Positions 7,738-16,602 of a stretch of 48,477 nt of DNA are shown here, piece by piece. The position numbers and the translations under genes were made by a program. Numbering within the stretch: the stretch's first letter is position 1; each line of letters opens with the position of its first letter. Below the pieces are notes generated by a model. That model was not told where the DNA came from. It saw nothing but the letters and a program-made list of their open reading frames with translations, and searched no databases. This stretch comes from JAJPHJ01 sp035622315 (lineage in GTDB: Bacteria > Vulcanimicrobiota > Vulcanimicrobiia > Eremiobacterales > Eremiobacteraceae). Where the stretch lies: NCBI GenBank assembly GCA_035622315.1, contig DASPVP010000068.1, positions 1 to 48,477 of the forward strand, read 5' to 3'.

Positions 7738-8625
7738 GTGGATGTGAACCCGGGCGCGGGCGTGAAGCCAAGGCCGATGGCGCGCACCGCGATGAGACGT
7801 TTCATGGTCAAGCCCGGGGAAAAGGCCGCGCTGAAGCACGCGAATCCGGATGCCCTGGGCCAGCAGAAGTCACAACGGCACGCAAAGACCGAACTGCAGA
7901 AGGCGCTCGAACGGCTGGACGAGCTCCAATCGCGCATGTGGGCCGAGCACAAACACGCACTGCTGATCGTGCTGCAAGGCCGGGATGCCGCCGGCAAAGA
8001 TAGCCTCATCCGCCACGTCATCAGCGGCATGAATCCCCAAGGCTGCGTCGTGTCGAGCTTCAAGCAGCCGACGCCCGAAGAGCTCGCACACGACTTTCTC
8101 TGGCGTGTCCACAAAGTGTCGCCCGCCCGAGGTACGGTCGCGGTTTTCAACCGATCGCAGTACGAAGACGTGCTAGCGGCCCGCGTGCACCGGCTCGTGC
8201 CCAAGAAAGTGTGGAAAGCCCGCTATCGTGAGATCAACGAGTTCGAGCACTTGCTCTACCGCGATAACGACACGACCGTCCTGAAGTTCTTCCTCAACAT
8301 CTCAAAGGAAGAGCAGCTCGCGCGTTTTGCGCGCCGGTTGGACGACCCGTCGCGCAACTGGAAGATCAGCGAATCGGACTATACGGAGCGGGATCTGTGG
8401 CGCGACTACACCGAGGCGTTCGAAGAGATGTTCCGTGAGACGAGCACGTATCACGCGCCCTGGTTCATTATCCCAGCGAATCACAAGTGGTCCTGCCACC
8501 TCAACGTGGCGCAGATTTTGATCGAAGCGATGAGCGACATGGGGATCAAACTGCCGAAGCCGAGCGTCGATCTGGACGCGATCCGGCGCAAGTATCACGC
8601 GGAGGAAAAAGACCGCCGCTCGTGA
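7738..8625 (+). CDS. ppk2: Polyphosphate kinase 2 (PPK2) family protein
   Basis: 295 residues from GTG 7738; a better start may be ATG 7777 (AAGG four bases upstream), giving about 282 residues. PPK2 enzymes transfer phosphate between polyphosphate and nucleotides. Seen are Walker A GRDAAGKDSLIRHV, the FNRSQYEDVL block, the lid-region arginines around LARFARRLDDPSRNWKIS, and the C-terminal APWFIIPANHKWSCHLNV. It is a single-domain PPK2, probably making NDPs into NTPs from polyphosphate. The DUF3311 gene overlaps its stop by 4 bases. Confidence 0.9.
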   Translation: MDVNPGAGVKPRPMARTAMRRFMVKPGEKAALKHANPDALGQQKSQRHAKTELQKALERLDELQSRMWAEHKHALLIVLQGRDAAGKDSLIRHVISGMNPQGCVVSSFKQPTPEELAHDFLWRVHKVSPARGTVAVFNRSQYEDVLAARVHRLVPKKVWKARYREINEFEHLLYRDNDTTVLKFFLNISKEEQLARFARRLDDPSRNWKISESDYTERDLWRDYTEAFEEMFRETSTYHAPWFIIPANHKWSCHLNVAQILIEAMSDMGIKLPKPSVDLDAIRRKYHAEEKDRRS

Positions 8626-8819
8626 GTCCGTTGAGGCGCTTTGGACCCGCGCTGCTCGCACTCGTCCCGTTCGTAGCGCTCTCGCTAGCGATACCGTTCG
8701 TCAATCACCTCGAGCCGCGCGTCGCGGGGCTGCCCTTTCTGCTCGCGTGGATCGTCCTCTGGATGCTCCTCACGCCTGCTTTCCTCTACCTGACGCACCG
8801 TACGGAAGGCCGACCGTGA
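8622..8819 (+). CDS. DUF3311 small membrane protein
   Basis: 65 residues starting at GTG 8622, overlapping the ppk2 stop (GTGA). Two hydrophobic segments are visible, LLALVPFVALSLAIPFV and GLPFLLAWIVLWMLLTPAFL; the VNHLEPRVAGLPFLLAW stretch is characteristic of DUF3311. These small proteins are regularly encoded just before a sodium:solute symporter, and here the next gene overlaps by 4 bases, so it probably serves as a symporter accessory subunit. Confidence 0.85.
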   Translation: MSPLRRFGPALLALVPFVALSLAIPFVNHLEPRVAGLPFLLAWIVLWMLLTPAFLYLTHRTEGRP

Positions 8820-10297
8820 GCGAGGCCGCGATCGCGCTCTCAATCGTCGCAGTCGTCGTGGTGGCCGTGATGGCGTTGGCCTCGCTCGGCGCTCGCGGCA
8901 TCTTGATGGATCCGGAGCAGTACATCGTCGGCGGGCGTTCGTTCGGCGTCTTATTCCTGTGGCTGCTCACAGCCGGAGAGGTGTACACGACCTTCACCTT
9001 CTTGGGAGCCTCGGGCTGGGCTTACGGCAAAGGCGCGCCCGCCTTCTATATCCTCTGCTATGGCCCGCTCGCGTACATCATCTCGTACTTCTTGCAACCA
9101 CCGATCTGGCGTGTCGCCAAACGCTTCGGCCTGCTCACCGGCCCGGATTTCTTCGCCCAGCGTTACCAGAGCCGCGCGCTCGGCGTGATCGTGGCGTTGA
9201 CCGGCTTTGTCTTTCTCATCCCGTATGTGACCCTGCAGCTCACAGGGCTTGAGATCTTGTTGGGCATCGCTGGGTATGGCCACGTCGGTACGCTGCTAGC
9301 GGTGCAGATCGCTTTCTTGCTCACGGCCATCTTCGTCTACACCTCCGGCCTTCGCGGTCTGGCGTGGGCGAGCGTCGCGAAGGACTTACTCGTCCTGGCG
9401 GCCGTCGGGTTTATCGGCATCGTCGTTCCGCTGCATTTCTTCCGCTCACCGGGCGACCTCGTCTCGCACGTGGTCGCCGCCCATCCGCAGTGGATGACCC
9501 TCATCGGGGGCGGCAGTGCGTACGGCACGCGCTGGTTCGTCACGACGGTGCTGCTGACAGCCGTAGGTTTTATGGTCTGGCCGCAGGCGATGGCCAACGC
9601 GTACGCGGCGAAGAGCGACGAGGCGTTGCGGCGCAACGCCATCTTCATGCCGGTCTACAACGTCATGCTCGTGCTCGTGATCCTCGGTGGCTTCACCGCG
9701 CTGGCAATCGCGCCGGGCCTGCACGGGGCGGCTGCAGACCGTGCGACGATGCTGCTCGTCCAAGGGCACTACCCGGCCTGGGTGTTGGGTAGCGTCGCCG
9801 CTGCCGGTTGCCTTGCCGCGCTCATCCCGGTCTCGAGCCAACTTCTTGCCGCAGCAAGCGTGGTCTCGAAGAACGTCCTCGGCGATTGGCTTAACATTGC
9901 GACGAACGACCGCGCCCGTACGTTTGCGACTCGTCTGCTCGTGCTCATCGTGGCGATCCTCGCATTATGGTTTTGGGAACGAGAGCAGACGACCATCGTG
10001 GATCTGCTGCTGCTGGCCTACAACGGCGTCGCGCAGTTCTTCCCCGGCACCGTGCTCGCGTTCGCATGGAAGCGCACAACCGCGCTCGGCGTGGGCAGCG
10101 GGATCGTAGCGGGTCTGCTCGTCCTGATCCTCCTCTCGCGGCTGGAGCTTGCAACGCTTGACGGGGTAAACGTCGGGCTCGTCGCGCTCGTCGTGAACTG
10201 CATGGTCTGTATAGCCGTGAGCTGCATCTCTCGCCCACCGGGGTCAGAACACGTCGCCACATTCGTCAGCGCAGCCCAGGAGCAACGATCCTCGTGA
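8816..10297 (+). CDS. Sodium:solute symporter family permease (SSS)
   Basis: About 493 residues from GTG 8816, which overlaps the DUF3311 stop; a longer frame to 8747 reads through that gene and is rejected. About 13 hydrophobic segments cover the whole length. SSS-like signatures include the GGRSFG segment after the first helix, the AGEVYTTFTFLGASGWAYG region, and the GCLAALIPVSSQLLAAASVV helix containing small polar residues. With DUF3311 beside it, a monocarboxylate or similar organic-acid importer (MctP-like) is plausible, but the substrate is not readable from sequence. Confidence 0.85.
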   Translation: MSEAAIALSIVAVVVVAVMALASLGARGILMDPEQYIVGGRSFGVLFLWLLTAGEVYTTFTFLGASGWAYGKGAPAFYILCYGPLAYIISYFLQPPIWRVAKRFGLLTGPDFFAQRYQSRALGVIVALTGFVFLIPYVTLQLTGLEILLGIAGYGHVGTLLAVQIAFLLTAIFVYTSGLRGLAWASVAKDLLVLAAVGFIGIVVPLHFFRSPGDLVSHVVAAHPQWMTLIGGGSAYGTRWFVTTVLLTAVGFMVWPQAMANAYAAKSDEALRRNAIFMPVYNVMLVLVILGGFTALAIAPGLHGAAADRATMLLVQGHYPAWVLGSVAAAGCLAALIPVSSQLLAAASVVSKNVLGDWLNIATNDRARTFATRLLVLIVAILALWFWEREQTTIVDLLLLAYNGVAQFFPGTVLAFAWKRTTALGVGSGIVAGLLVLILLSRLELATLDGVNVGLVALVVNCMVCIAVSCISRPPGSEHVATFVSAAQEQRSS

Positions 10298-11130
10298 CGC
10301 GACCCGGCACGCTTATCCTCTGTCCGACACCACTCGGCAACTTGGAGGACATCACGCTGCGCTGCCTGCGCGCGCTGCGCGAAGCAAGCGTCATCATCGC
10401 AGAAGACACGCGGGTCACCCGCACGTTGCTCGCGCGTCACGATATCCACACGCCGCTGCGCTCCTTTCACGCGGGCAACGCGCAAGCGAGGACACGTGAG
10501 GTGAGCGAGCGCCTGAAAGCAGGTGACACGGTTGCGGTGGTCAGCGACGCGGGCATGCCCGGCATCTCCGATCCAGGCAGCGAGCTCGTGCGCGCAGCTC
10601 GCTCGCTTGGTGCGACGGTCGAGGTGCTTCCCGGGCCGAGCGTCGTGCCCGCCGCCGCCGTGCTGTCGGGGTTCGACGCGAGCACGTTTCGCTTCGACGG
10701 GTTCTTCCCGCGCAAGGCTGGCGAGCGTGCTGCGTACTTGGAGAGCTTGCGTGGCGAGCAAGCACCGGTCGTGTGGTTCGAGGCTCCTACGCGCATCGCG
10801 GCGCTGCTGCGGGCGGTGCACGCGACCTTGCCGGAACGACGCTTGTTCGTCGTGCGTGAATACACGAAGAAGTTCGAGGAACAATCCATCGGAACGGCCG
10901 CCCAACTGCTGGAACGCTTCGGCGATCGCGCACGCGGCGAATTCACGATCGTGATGGAAGGCGCCGATGCGTCGCTACCCCAAAGGAGCGGGGATCTCGC
11001 CGCTGCTATCGCGTTCTTGCGCTCTGCCGGGCTAAGCGCGAAAGACGCAGCGGAAGCGATCCGTCTTGCGACCGGCGCGCCACGCAACGAGCTCTATCGA
11101 CTGGCGCTCAGACGCGAGCGGCGGCCATAG
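10294..11130 (+). CDS. rsmI: 16S rRNA (cytidine-2'-O)-methyltransferase RsmI
   Basis: A 278-residue tetrapyrrole-methylase fold protein that 2'-O-methylates C1402 in the ribosomal decoding centre. The N-terminus LILCPTPLGNLEDITLR, then IIAEDTRVTRTLL, SDAGMPGISDPGSELVR, VEVLPGPSVVPAAAVLSG and FDGFFPRKAGER are family signatures. A short C-terminal helical domain follows. GTG 10294 overlaps the symporter stop by 4 bases. Length is normal for the family. Confidence 0.95.
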   Translation: MTRPGTLILCPTPLGNLEDITLRCLRALREASVIIAEDTRVTRTLLARHDIHTPLRSFHAGNAQARTREVSERLKAGDTVAVVSDAGMPGISDPGSELVRAARSLGATVEVLPGPSVVPAAAVLSGFDASTFRFDGFFPRKAGERAAYLESLRGEQAPVVWFEAPTRIAALLRAVHATLPERRLFVVREYTKKFEEQSIGTAAQLLERFGDRARGEFTIVMEGADASLPQRSGDLAAAIAFLRSAGLSAKDAAEAIRLATGAPRNELYRLALRRERRP

Positions 11131-11169
11131 CAGGCTTCCCTCGGCGTTCCTCATAAAAACACACGTCGC

Positions 11170-12708
11170 ATGGCGAAAGACACATTTTATCTCACAACAC
11201 CGCTGTACTACACGAACAGCACGCCGCACATCGGCCACGCGTATAGCACGATCGCGGCCGACATCCTCGCTCGCTTCCACCGCGTGACGGGCAATGGCAA
11301 GGCGCACTTCTTGACCGGGACCGACGAACATGGACCAAAGGTGGCCGACGCAGCGGCTGCGGCAGGCAAAGGGCCGAAGCAGTTCGTCGACGAGATCGTC
11401 GAGCGCTGGAAGACGGCATGGCGCGAGCTCGACATCTCCTACGACCAGTTCATCCGCACGACCGATCCCGAGCACGAAGCAGCAGTGCAGCAGATCTTCC
11501 TCAAACTCCGCGACCAAGGCGATATCGTTGCGGGAAAATACGAGGGCTGGTATTGCCGCAACGACGAGACCTTCTGGCCTGAATCAAAGCTCGTCGACGG
11601 CCGTTGCCCCAACCCCGAGTGCCGGCGCGAGGTCGAATGGGTCTCCGAGGACGCATGGTTCTTCCGGCTCTCGCAGTACCGCGACATCCTCGTCGACCAC
11701 TTCAACGCCTTTCCGGATTGGGTGCGGCCGGCGAGCGCTTACAACGAGATGACATCGCTCTTGCGGGGTGGGCTCGAAGATCTCTGCGTTTCTCGCGCCT
11801 CCGTCACGTGGGGCATCCCCATTCCCGGCGAGTCGAAGACGATCTACGTCTGGTTCGACGCGATCTGCAACTACATCACCGCGGCGGGATACCCGCACGA
11901 CATGCAGCGTTTCGGGCGGCTTTGGCCCGCGGACGTGCAGCTCATCGGCAAAGAGATCTTGCGCTTCCACACGATCATCTGGCCGGCCATCCTCATCGCG
12001 CTCGATCTGCCGCTGCCGAAGCTCGTCTTCGCCAACGGCTGGATCACGATGGAGGGGCGGAAGATCAGCAAGAGCGTGGGCAACATCATCCGGCCGTCGG
12101 AGCTCATCGAGCGCTATACGGTCGATGGCACCCGTTACGTCCTCTTCGCGCAAGCGCCGTTCGGTGTCGACTTCTCGCTGAGCGAAGAGGCGCTCGTGCG
12201 CCGCTACAACGCCGAGCTGGCAAATGACTTCGGCAACCTCGTGCAGCGGGTGCTCTCGATGCTGGCCCGCTACCGTCAGGGCAAAGTGCCGAAGAAGACC
12301 GCAGGGGACGAGCTCAACGTCGAGTTCGATGGCGCGGTCCGCGCCACGCGCGATGCCTTGACGCAGGTGGACTTCCGCGGCGCGCTGACGCTCATCTGGG
12401 ACCGCGTGACGTCGCTGAACCTCTACGTGGAGCAGTCCAAGCCGTGGGCCATCGCCAAGGACGGCGATGCCGCGCTGCTCGACGAGACGCTCTACAACCT
12501 CTGCGAAGGCGTTCGTCTGTGCGCGGGTCTCATCTATCCGTTCATGCCGAACACCGCAGAGGCCATCTGGGATGCGCTCGGCCAGACCGGCACGCCCGGC
12601 GATCCTTGGGAGAAGTCGTTGCGCTGGGGCGGCCTCGAGCCTGACACCCCGACGACCGTGCCGCCCGCGCTCTTCCCGCGTATTGAGGACGAGACGCCCG
12701 TCGCGTGA
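11170..12708 (+). CDS. metG: Methionyl-tRNA synthetase
   Basis: 512 residues from ATG 11170. It charges tRNA-Met. Class I signatures are HIGH (in STPHIGHAYSTIAAD) and the KMSKS loop as KISKS (in EGRKISKSVGN). The zinc-binding insertion around residues 120-150 appears incomplete: the first knuckle reads YCRNDETFW with one Cys, the second CPNPEC keeps both. There is no C-terminal tRNA-binding (Trbp111-like) domain, so this is the short form. Its stop overlaps tatD by 4 bases. Confidence 0.95.
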   Translation: MAKDTFYLTTPLYYTNSTPHIGHAYSTIAADILARFHRVTGNGKAHFLTGTDEHGPKVADAAAAAGKGPKQFVDEIVERWKTAWRELDISYDQFIRTTDPEHEAAVQQIFLKLRDQGDIVAGKYEGWYCRNDETFWPESKLVDGRCPNPECRREVEWVSEDAWFFRLSQYRDILVDHFNAFPDWVRPASAYNEMTSLLRGGLEDLCVSRASVTWGIPIPGESKTIYVWFDAICNYITAAGYPHDMQRFGRLWPADVQLIGKEILRFHTIIWPAILIALDLPLPKLVFANGWITMEGRKISKSVGNIIRPSELIERYTVDGTRYVLFAQAPFGVDFSLSEEALVRRYNAELANDFGNLVQRVLSMLARYRQGKVPKKTAGDELNVEFDGAVRATRDALTQVDFRGALTLIWDRVTSLNLYVEQSKPWAIAKDGDAALLDETLYNLCEGVRLCAGLIYPFMPNTAEAIWDALGQTGTPGDPWEKSLRWGGLEPDTPTTVPPALFPRIEDETPVA

Positions 12709-13481
12709 ACGTCCTGGTCGACACCCACGCGCACCTGGACGGATCGGACTACGCGAACGACCTCGATGCGACGCTGCTGCGCGCAGCGGATGCCGGGCTC
12801 GGCGCAATCGTCTGCGCGGGCCAAGACGAGGTCACGAGTCGAGCGACGTTGGATCTCGCGGCACGTTTTCCGCAGATCCGGCCGGCTGTGGGCGTTCATC
12901 CGCATCTCGCGAAGGATGCGGGCGACCTGGCGTGGCTCGCCGCCTTGCTGTCGGATCCTCGCATGGTCGCGGTCGGCGAGATAGGTCTCGATTATCACTA
13001 CAATTTCTCGCCGCCCGAGGTGCAGCGACAGGTGTTTGCGGCGCAGCTCGATCTCGCCGCGAAGTTCCACCTCCCTGCCATCGTCCATAGCCGCGAGGCG
13101 ACCGAAGACATCGTGCGTTCGCTTCGCGCGCACCGGCCGAAGAGCGCAGGAGTCGTGGTGCATTGCTTCACGGAGTCGTACGACGTCGGGATGCGATTGA
13201 TCGGCGAGTGCGACGCATATCTCGGTATCGGCGGAGCGGTCACGTTCAAGAAAGCGACGGACTTGCACGACGCCGCGTCGCGGTTGCCGTTGGAACGGCT
13301 GGTGCTCGAGACGGACTGCCCGTACATGTCGCCCGTGCCGTATCGCGGCAAGCGGAATGAGCCCGCGTACGTCCGGCTCACCTGCGAGGCGGTAGCTCGC
13401 TTGCGCAGCGCGACCTACGAGGAGATCGCTGCCGCCACCAGCGCGAACGCCGCCCGTCTTTTCCCCAAACTCGCGCTCTAG
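12705..13481 (+). CDS. tatD: TatD family metal-dependent hydrolase / DNase
   Basis: 258 residues from GTG 12705, overlapping the metG stop. TatD proteins are TIM-barrel metallohydrolases with 3'-5' exonuclease activity in studied members. Metal ligands can be placed: HxH in DTHAHLD at the start, Glu in AVGEIGLDYHY, His in IVHSREA and VVHCFTES, and Asp in LETDCPYMSP. The metG-tatD pairing is common in bacteria. Confidence 0.93.
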   Translation: MNVLVDTHAHLDGSDYANDLDATLLRAADAGLGAIVCAGQDEVTSRATLDLAARFPQIRPAVGVHPHLAKDAGDLAWLAALLSDPRMVAVGEIGLDYHYNFSPPEVQRQVFAAQLDLAAKFHLPAIVHSREATEDIVRSLRAHRPKSAGVVVHCFTESYDVGMRLIGECDAYLGIGGAVTFKKATDLHDAASRLPLERLVLETDCPYMSPVPYRGKRNEPAYVRLTCEAVARLRSATYEEIAAATSANAARLFPKLAL

Positions 13482-13537
13482 CGGCCGACCTTCAGGTCGG
13501 CCAATCAGAGCCGGGCGCACCTGGAGGTGCGCCGCTA
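13479..13537. repeat. Composite of two perfect hairpins between convergent genes
   Basis: Hairpin A has 8-bp arms GGCCGACC/GGTCGGCC (13483-13490, 13495-13502) with loop TTCA. Hairpin B has 8-bp arms GGCGCACC/GGTGCGCC (13514-13521, 13526-13533) with loop TGGA. The outer ends TAGCGGC and GCCGCTA are themselves inverted. It fills the gap between tatD and the convergent phospholipase gene. Hairpin A's arms recur exactly at 43769-43789. There is no clear T-run, so either a REP-like repeat or a weak bidirectional terminator. Confidence 0.7.
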
Positions 13538-13552
13538 CATACATCCGGAGAT

Positions 13553-14473
13553 TCAAGCAGGTCTGCTGTTCGTCCAGTCGCGATCGAAGCCGGATCGCAG
13601 CGTCGCAGCGACACCCGGCGTATCTGCGGCTCGGGCGAGAATCCCGATTTCGTGCGATTCATCGATGCCGTTGTGCGTGAGATTGGCGGAGCCGATATAG
13701 AACGCGTCGCCATCGTCGACGTACTTCTCGTGCATGAAACCCCACGCGAGCGTGTGGACCTCCACCCCTGAATGTTCGAGCCACGAGATCGCCTTTCGCT
13801 GGGGGCTGCTTGCGCGATCGCCGACGAGCACGCGGTCGTGACGGCCCTGCGCACGGCGCTCGACGAGCTGGCCTACGACCTGCGGATCGGAAAGATCCTC
13901 GGACGCTATCGAAAGGTCGTGTGACGAGGAAAGCATATCGCACAACCGTCCGCGCAGCTGCGTTGAGGGTCCAGCGACGATCCGATCCGATGTGGCGAGC
14001 GTCTGGTGCTCGATGCTCTGCGTGACGGCAGCGACATCGCTTGCCACGCTGTCTTTGACGACGACCGCGCCGGGATTCTCGAAATTGAACCATGTGGGAT
14101 TGGTGGTGCCGACGTAGGCCGTCGCACCGTCGACGACTGCTGCCTTGCAATGCGTCAGCACCATGGGATCGTCTTCGACGACGATGTCTACCGACGCTGG
14201 GAACAGCCGGCGAAGGCTCGCGCGAAGCGCGCGTTCGGATTTGGCTGCGTCGCTCGCCGACTTGTCATAACGATCCGGATGCCCTTCCACGTGCAGCCGC
14301 ACGTGGACGCCGCGAGCCGCCGCATCGTTGAGCGAGGCGACGATGTCTCGATCGGAAATGCTGAAGTATTCCGCGTCGATCGCGGACTTAGCGTTCGCGA
14401 ACGCGTCGCACAACATCGTTCGCGCGCCATCGCCGACCGCGATCTGCAGTCCGTCCATCGCGCGCGTTATCAC
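13553..14473 (-). CDS. Phospholipase D-like domain protein (two HKD motifs)
   Basis: 306 residues from GTG 14473; ATG five codons in is an alternative and no clear ribosome binding site decides. Two PLD half-sites are visible: HCKAAVVDGATAYVGTTN and HEKYVDDGDAFYIGSANLT, each with the His-x-Lys and the downstream Gly-Ser/Thr-x-Asn pattern. The spacing fits one catalytic unit built from two halves. Family members include cardiolipin synthase-like and nuclease-like enzymes; with no membrane segment or signal peptide, the substrate is open. Confidence 0.85.
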   Translation of the reverse strand: MITRAMDGLQIAVGDGARTMLCDAFANAKSAIDAEYFSISDRDIVASLNDAAARGVHVRLHVEGHPDRYDKSASDAAKSERALRASLRRLFPASVDIVVEDDPMVLTHCKAAVVDGATAYVGTTNPTWFNFENPGAVVVKDSVASDVAAVTQSIEHQTLATSDRIVAGPSTQLRGRLCDMLSSSHDLSIASEDLSDPQVVGQLVERRAQGRHDRVLVGDRASSPQRKAISWLEHSGVEVHTLAWGFMHEKYVDDGDAFYIGSANLTHNGIDESHEIGILARAADTPGVAATLRSGFDRDWTNSRPA

Positions 14474-14563
14474 GCGAGGCTGCCGAACGTCTAGAGCTAG
14501 GTCGCAACGACGCGAGACGGCTCCAGGAAAGCGTTTTCAGCCGTCCGAAGCCTGCGGGACACC

Positions 14564-15298
14564 ATGGACAAGGGAAGCTCCGTTCGCGAGATGTTCCAAA
14601 GGATCGCGCGGCGTTACGATCTTGCGAACACCTTCATGTCCTGCGGCCTCGATGTGTTGTGGCGCAAGCAGGCTGTCGCAAGCCTAGCGCTCGCACCCGA
14701 CGCCCGCGTGCTCGACCTGTGCTGCGGCACGGGCGGCCTGACGCGCGAACTTGCTCGTCACGTTCCCGATGGCGCGGTTACCGGCATCGATTTTTCCGAC
14801 AACATGCTCGCCGTCGCCCGGTCACATCGCACGCCGGCCAACGTTACCTACGTGCAAGGCGACGTGCTGTCGCTGCCCTTCGAAGACGGGAGCTTCGACG
14901 CAGCGGCCATGGGCTTCTCCTTGCGCAACGTCGCGGATATCGGCGCGTGCTTACGCGAGATCAGCCGTATCCTGCGCCCAGGCGGCGCGTTCGTCAATCT
15001 GGAGATCGGCAAGCCGCCGAACCCAGTCGTACGGCGCGCGTTCTACGCGTACTTCTATGGCGCGCTGCCACTCGTCGGCTGGGTCGTCGGCGGAGATCGT
15101 GCAGCCTACCACTACCTCCCCCAATCGCTCGTCAACTTTCCGGATGCGCGGGCGCTCGCCGACCTGTTCAAGAAAAACGGCTTCCCGCTCGTCCGCTGCG
15201 TGCCGCTCCTCGGCGGGATGGCATATCTGCACGCCGGCGTGACCGCGACAAGCCGCGCGACGCGCGCCGTGCCGCAGCTGGTCGTGTCGAACGCATGA
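14564..15298 (+). CDS. menG: Demethylmenaquinone methyltransferase (UbiE/MenG)
   Basis: 244 residues from ATG 14564. The last step of menaquinone synthesis is C-methylation of the ring. Seen are the N-terminal VREMFQRIARRYDLANTFMS (UbiE signature 1), SAM motif VLDLCCGTGGLTRELA, GIDFSDNMLAVAR, and the RILRPGGAFVNLEIGKPPNP region followed by YHYLPQSLVNFPDARALADL. It overlaps the next gene, a polyprenyl diphosphate synthase, by 4 bases, linking ring methylation and side-chain synthesis. Confidence 0.93.
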   Translation: MDKGSSVREMFQRIARRYDLANTFMSCGLDVLWRKQAVASLALAPDARVLDLCCGTGGLTRELARHVPDGAVTGIDFSDNMLAVARSHRTPANVTYVQGDVLSLPFEDGSFDAAAMGFSLRNVADIGACLREISRILRPGGAFVNLEIGKPPNPVVRRAFYAYFYGALPLVGWVVGGDRAAYHYLPQSLVNFPDARALADLFKKNGFPLVRCVPLLGGMAYLHAGVTATSRATRAVPQLVVSNA

Positions 15299-16296
15299 TC
15301 ACAACCACGCAGAGCGCCATCCGCGGCGTCGTCGAAGAGTTCGTGCGCGAGGAGCTCTCGCTCGAGAACGCCCAGATCGCAGGGGCGGTGTGGGCCATGC
15401 TCGACGCCGGCGGCAAAGAGCTGCGTCCGCGCATGACCATGCTCGCCGCGCGCGCGACGAACTCGCAGGCGTCGCCCGATCCGATCTTGGCGTCCTACAT
15501 GGAACTCATCCACGTCGCCACCCTCATCCACGACGACGTGGTGGACAACGCAGCCCTGCGGCGAGGACGCGATTCCACGAACAGCGTCCACGGCAACCGC
15601 TTCTCCGTGCTCGCCGGTGACTATCTCTTCGCCTGGGTCTTCAAGAAGATCACACAGGGCTACGACAATCCAGTGCCCACGATTCTGGCGTCCATGCTTT
15701 CTGAGATCTGCAACGGCGAGGTCAAGCAGCTCAAGGCGACCGGCAACCTCGCGTTGCGCCGTGACGAATACTTCGAGATCATCGGCAAGAAGACCGCGGA
15801 ACTGTTCGCCTCGTGCGCGGAGGTGGGATCGATCGTCGCGCTGCAGCGCGCCACCGGCGCTTCCGGCCCTAAGGTGCGCGATCACCCGACGGTCCGCGCG
15901 CTCCGGGAGTACGGTTGGGCCTTCGGTATGGGCTTCCAGGTGCGCGACGACCTGCTCGACGTCATCGCAAGCGAAAGCACGATCGGCAAGCCCGCGGGAT
16001 CCGACCTGCGCGAATGCAAGGTGACCCTGCCGCTGATTGCCGCCCTTGAATCAGGCGACCCGACGATCAAGGAGCTGGCCGTCCGGTACTTCAGAGGCGA
16101 CGGCGGAGGGGACGCGTCGCAAACGCTTGCCGTGCTCCTCGAGCAACTCCGCTCGAGTGTCGCGGTGGCGCAGACCAAGCGGGTTGTTGCGCAGTACGAA
16201 AACCAGGCGCTCGCCGCCATCGAGGGACTGCCGCTGTCCGAAGCGACCGCGGAACTGCAAGCACTCACGCGTACGCTCAGCGAATACTCATCGTGA
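15295..16296 (+). CDS. Polyprenyl (heptaprenyl/octaprenyl-type) diphosphate synthase
   Basis: 333 residues from ATG 15295, chosen because it overlaps the menG stop (ATGA); the longer frame to 14659 is a shadow of menG. Trans-prenyltransferase motifs are the first Asp-rich LIHDDVVDNAALRRG and the second FQVRDDLLDV, with KELRPRM near the N-terminus and GEVKQLKATGN between. It builds the long isoprenoid tail, most likely for menaquinone given menG upstream. Chain length cannot be decided by eye. Confidence 0.93.
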   Translation: MITTTQSAIRGVVEEFVREELSLENAQIAGAVWAMLDAGGKELRPRMTMLAARATNSQASPDPILASYMELIHVATLIHDDVVDNAALRRGRDSTNSVHGNRFSVLAGDYLFAWVFKKITQGYDNPVPTILASMLSEICNGEVKQLKATGNLALRRDEYFEIIGKKTAELFASCAEVGSIVALQRATGASGPKVRDHPTVRALREYGWAFGMGFQVRDDLLDVIASESTIGKPAGSDLRECKVTLPLIAALESGDPTIKELAVRYFRGDGGGDASQTLAVLLEQLRSSVAVAQTKRVVAQYENQALAAIEGLPLSEATAELQALTRTLSEYSS

Positions 16297-16362
16297 CCGG
16301 CAGGGCGAAGGCAAGGTCCGCCGATACTCTAATGAGAGAAGCCGAAAGGAGCTGACCCTTCC

Positions 16363-16584
16363 ATGAGCCCGATCTTTGCCTTCCTCTCCCCGACGGAACT
16401 CGCTATCATCGTCGGCATCGCGGTGCTGCTCTTCGGCGCGGACAGGATCCCCAAGCTCGCACGATCCATGGGGCAAGCGAAGAAGGAGTTCGAGGCAGCG
16501 CAGCGCGGCCAGCCCGCGCCGCAGCAGCCCGACGCCAACGCCGCCCAGAACCCACCCCAGCCCCCAGCCGCCCCGCAGTCCTGA
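16363..16584 (+). CDS. tatA: Sec-independent translocase subunit TatA/TatE
   Basis: 73 residues. One N-terminal membrane helix (ELAIIVGIAVLLFGADRIPKL) is followed by the amphipathic LARSMGQAKKEFEAA and a Pro/Gln/Ala-rich tail, the standard TatA plan. FGxxxLP-like hinge residues appear as FGADRIPK. A GGAG motif sits 12 bases before the ATG. tatC follows 18 bases later. Confidence 0.93.
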   Translation: MSPIFAFLSPTELAIIVGIAVLLFGADRIPKLARSMGQAKKEFEAAQRGQPAPQQPDANAAQNPPQPPAAPQS

Positions 16585-16602
16585 CCGAAAAGCGGCCGAG
16601 CG

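Noticed and set aside
7536..8003. 155-codon plus-strand frame covering the ppk2 promoter region
   Set aside because: Arg/Ala/Gly-rich shadow overlapping both the candidate precursor and ppk2 in other frames; no start signal.
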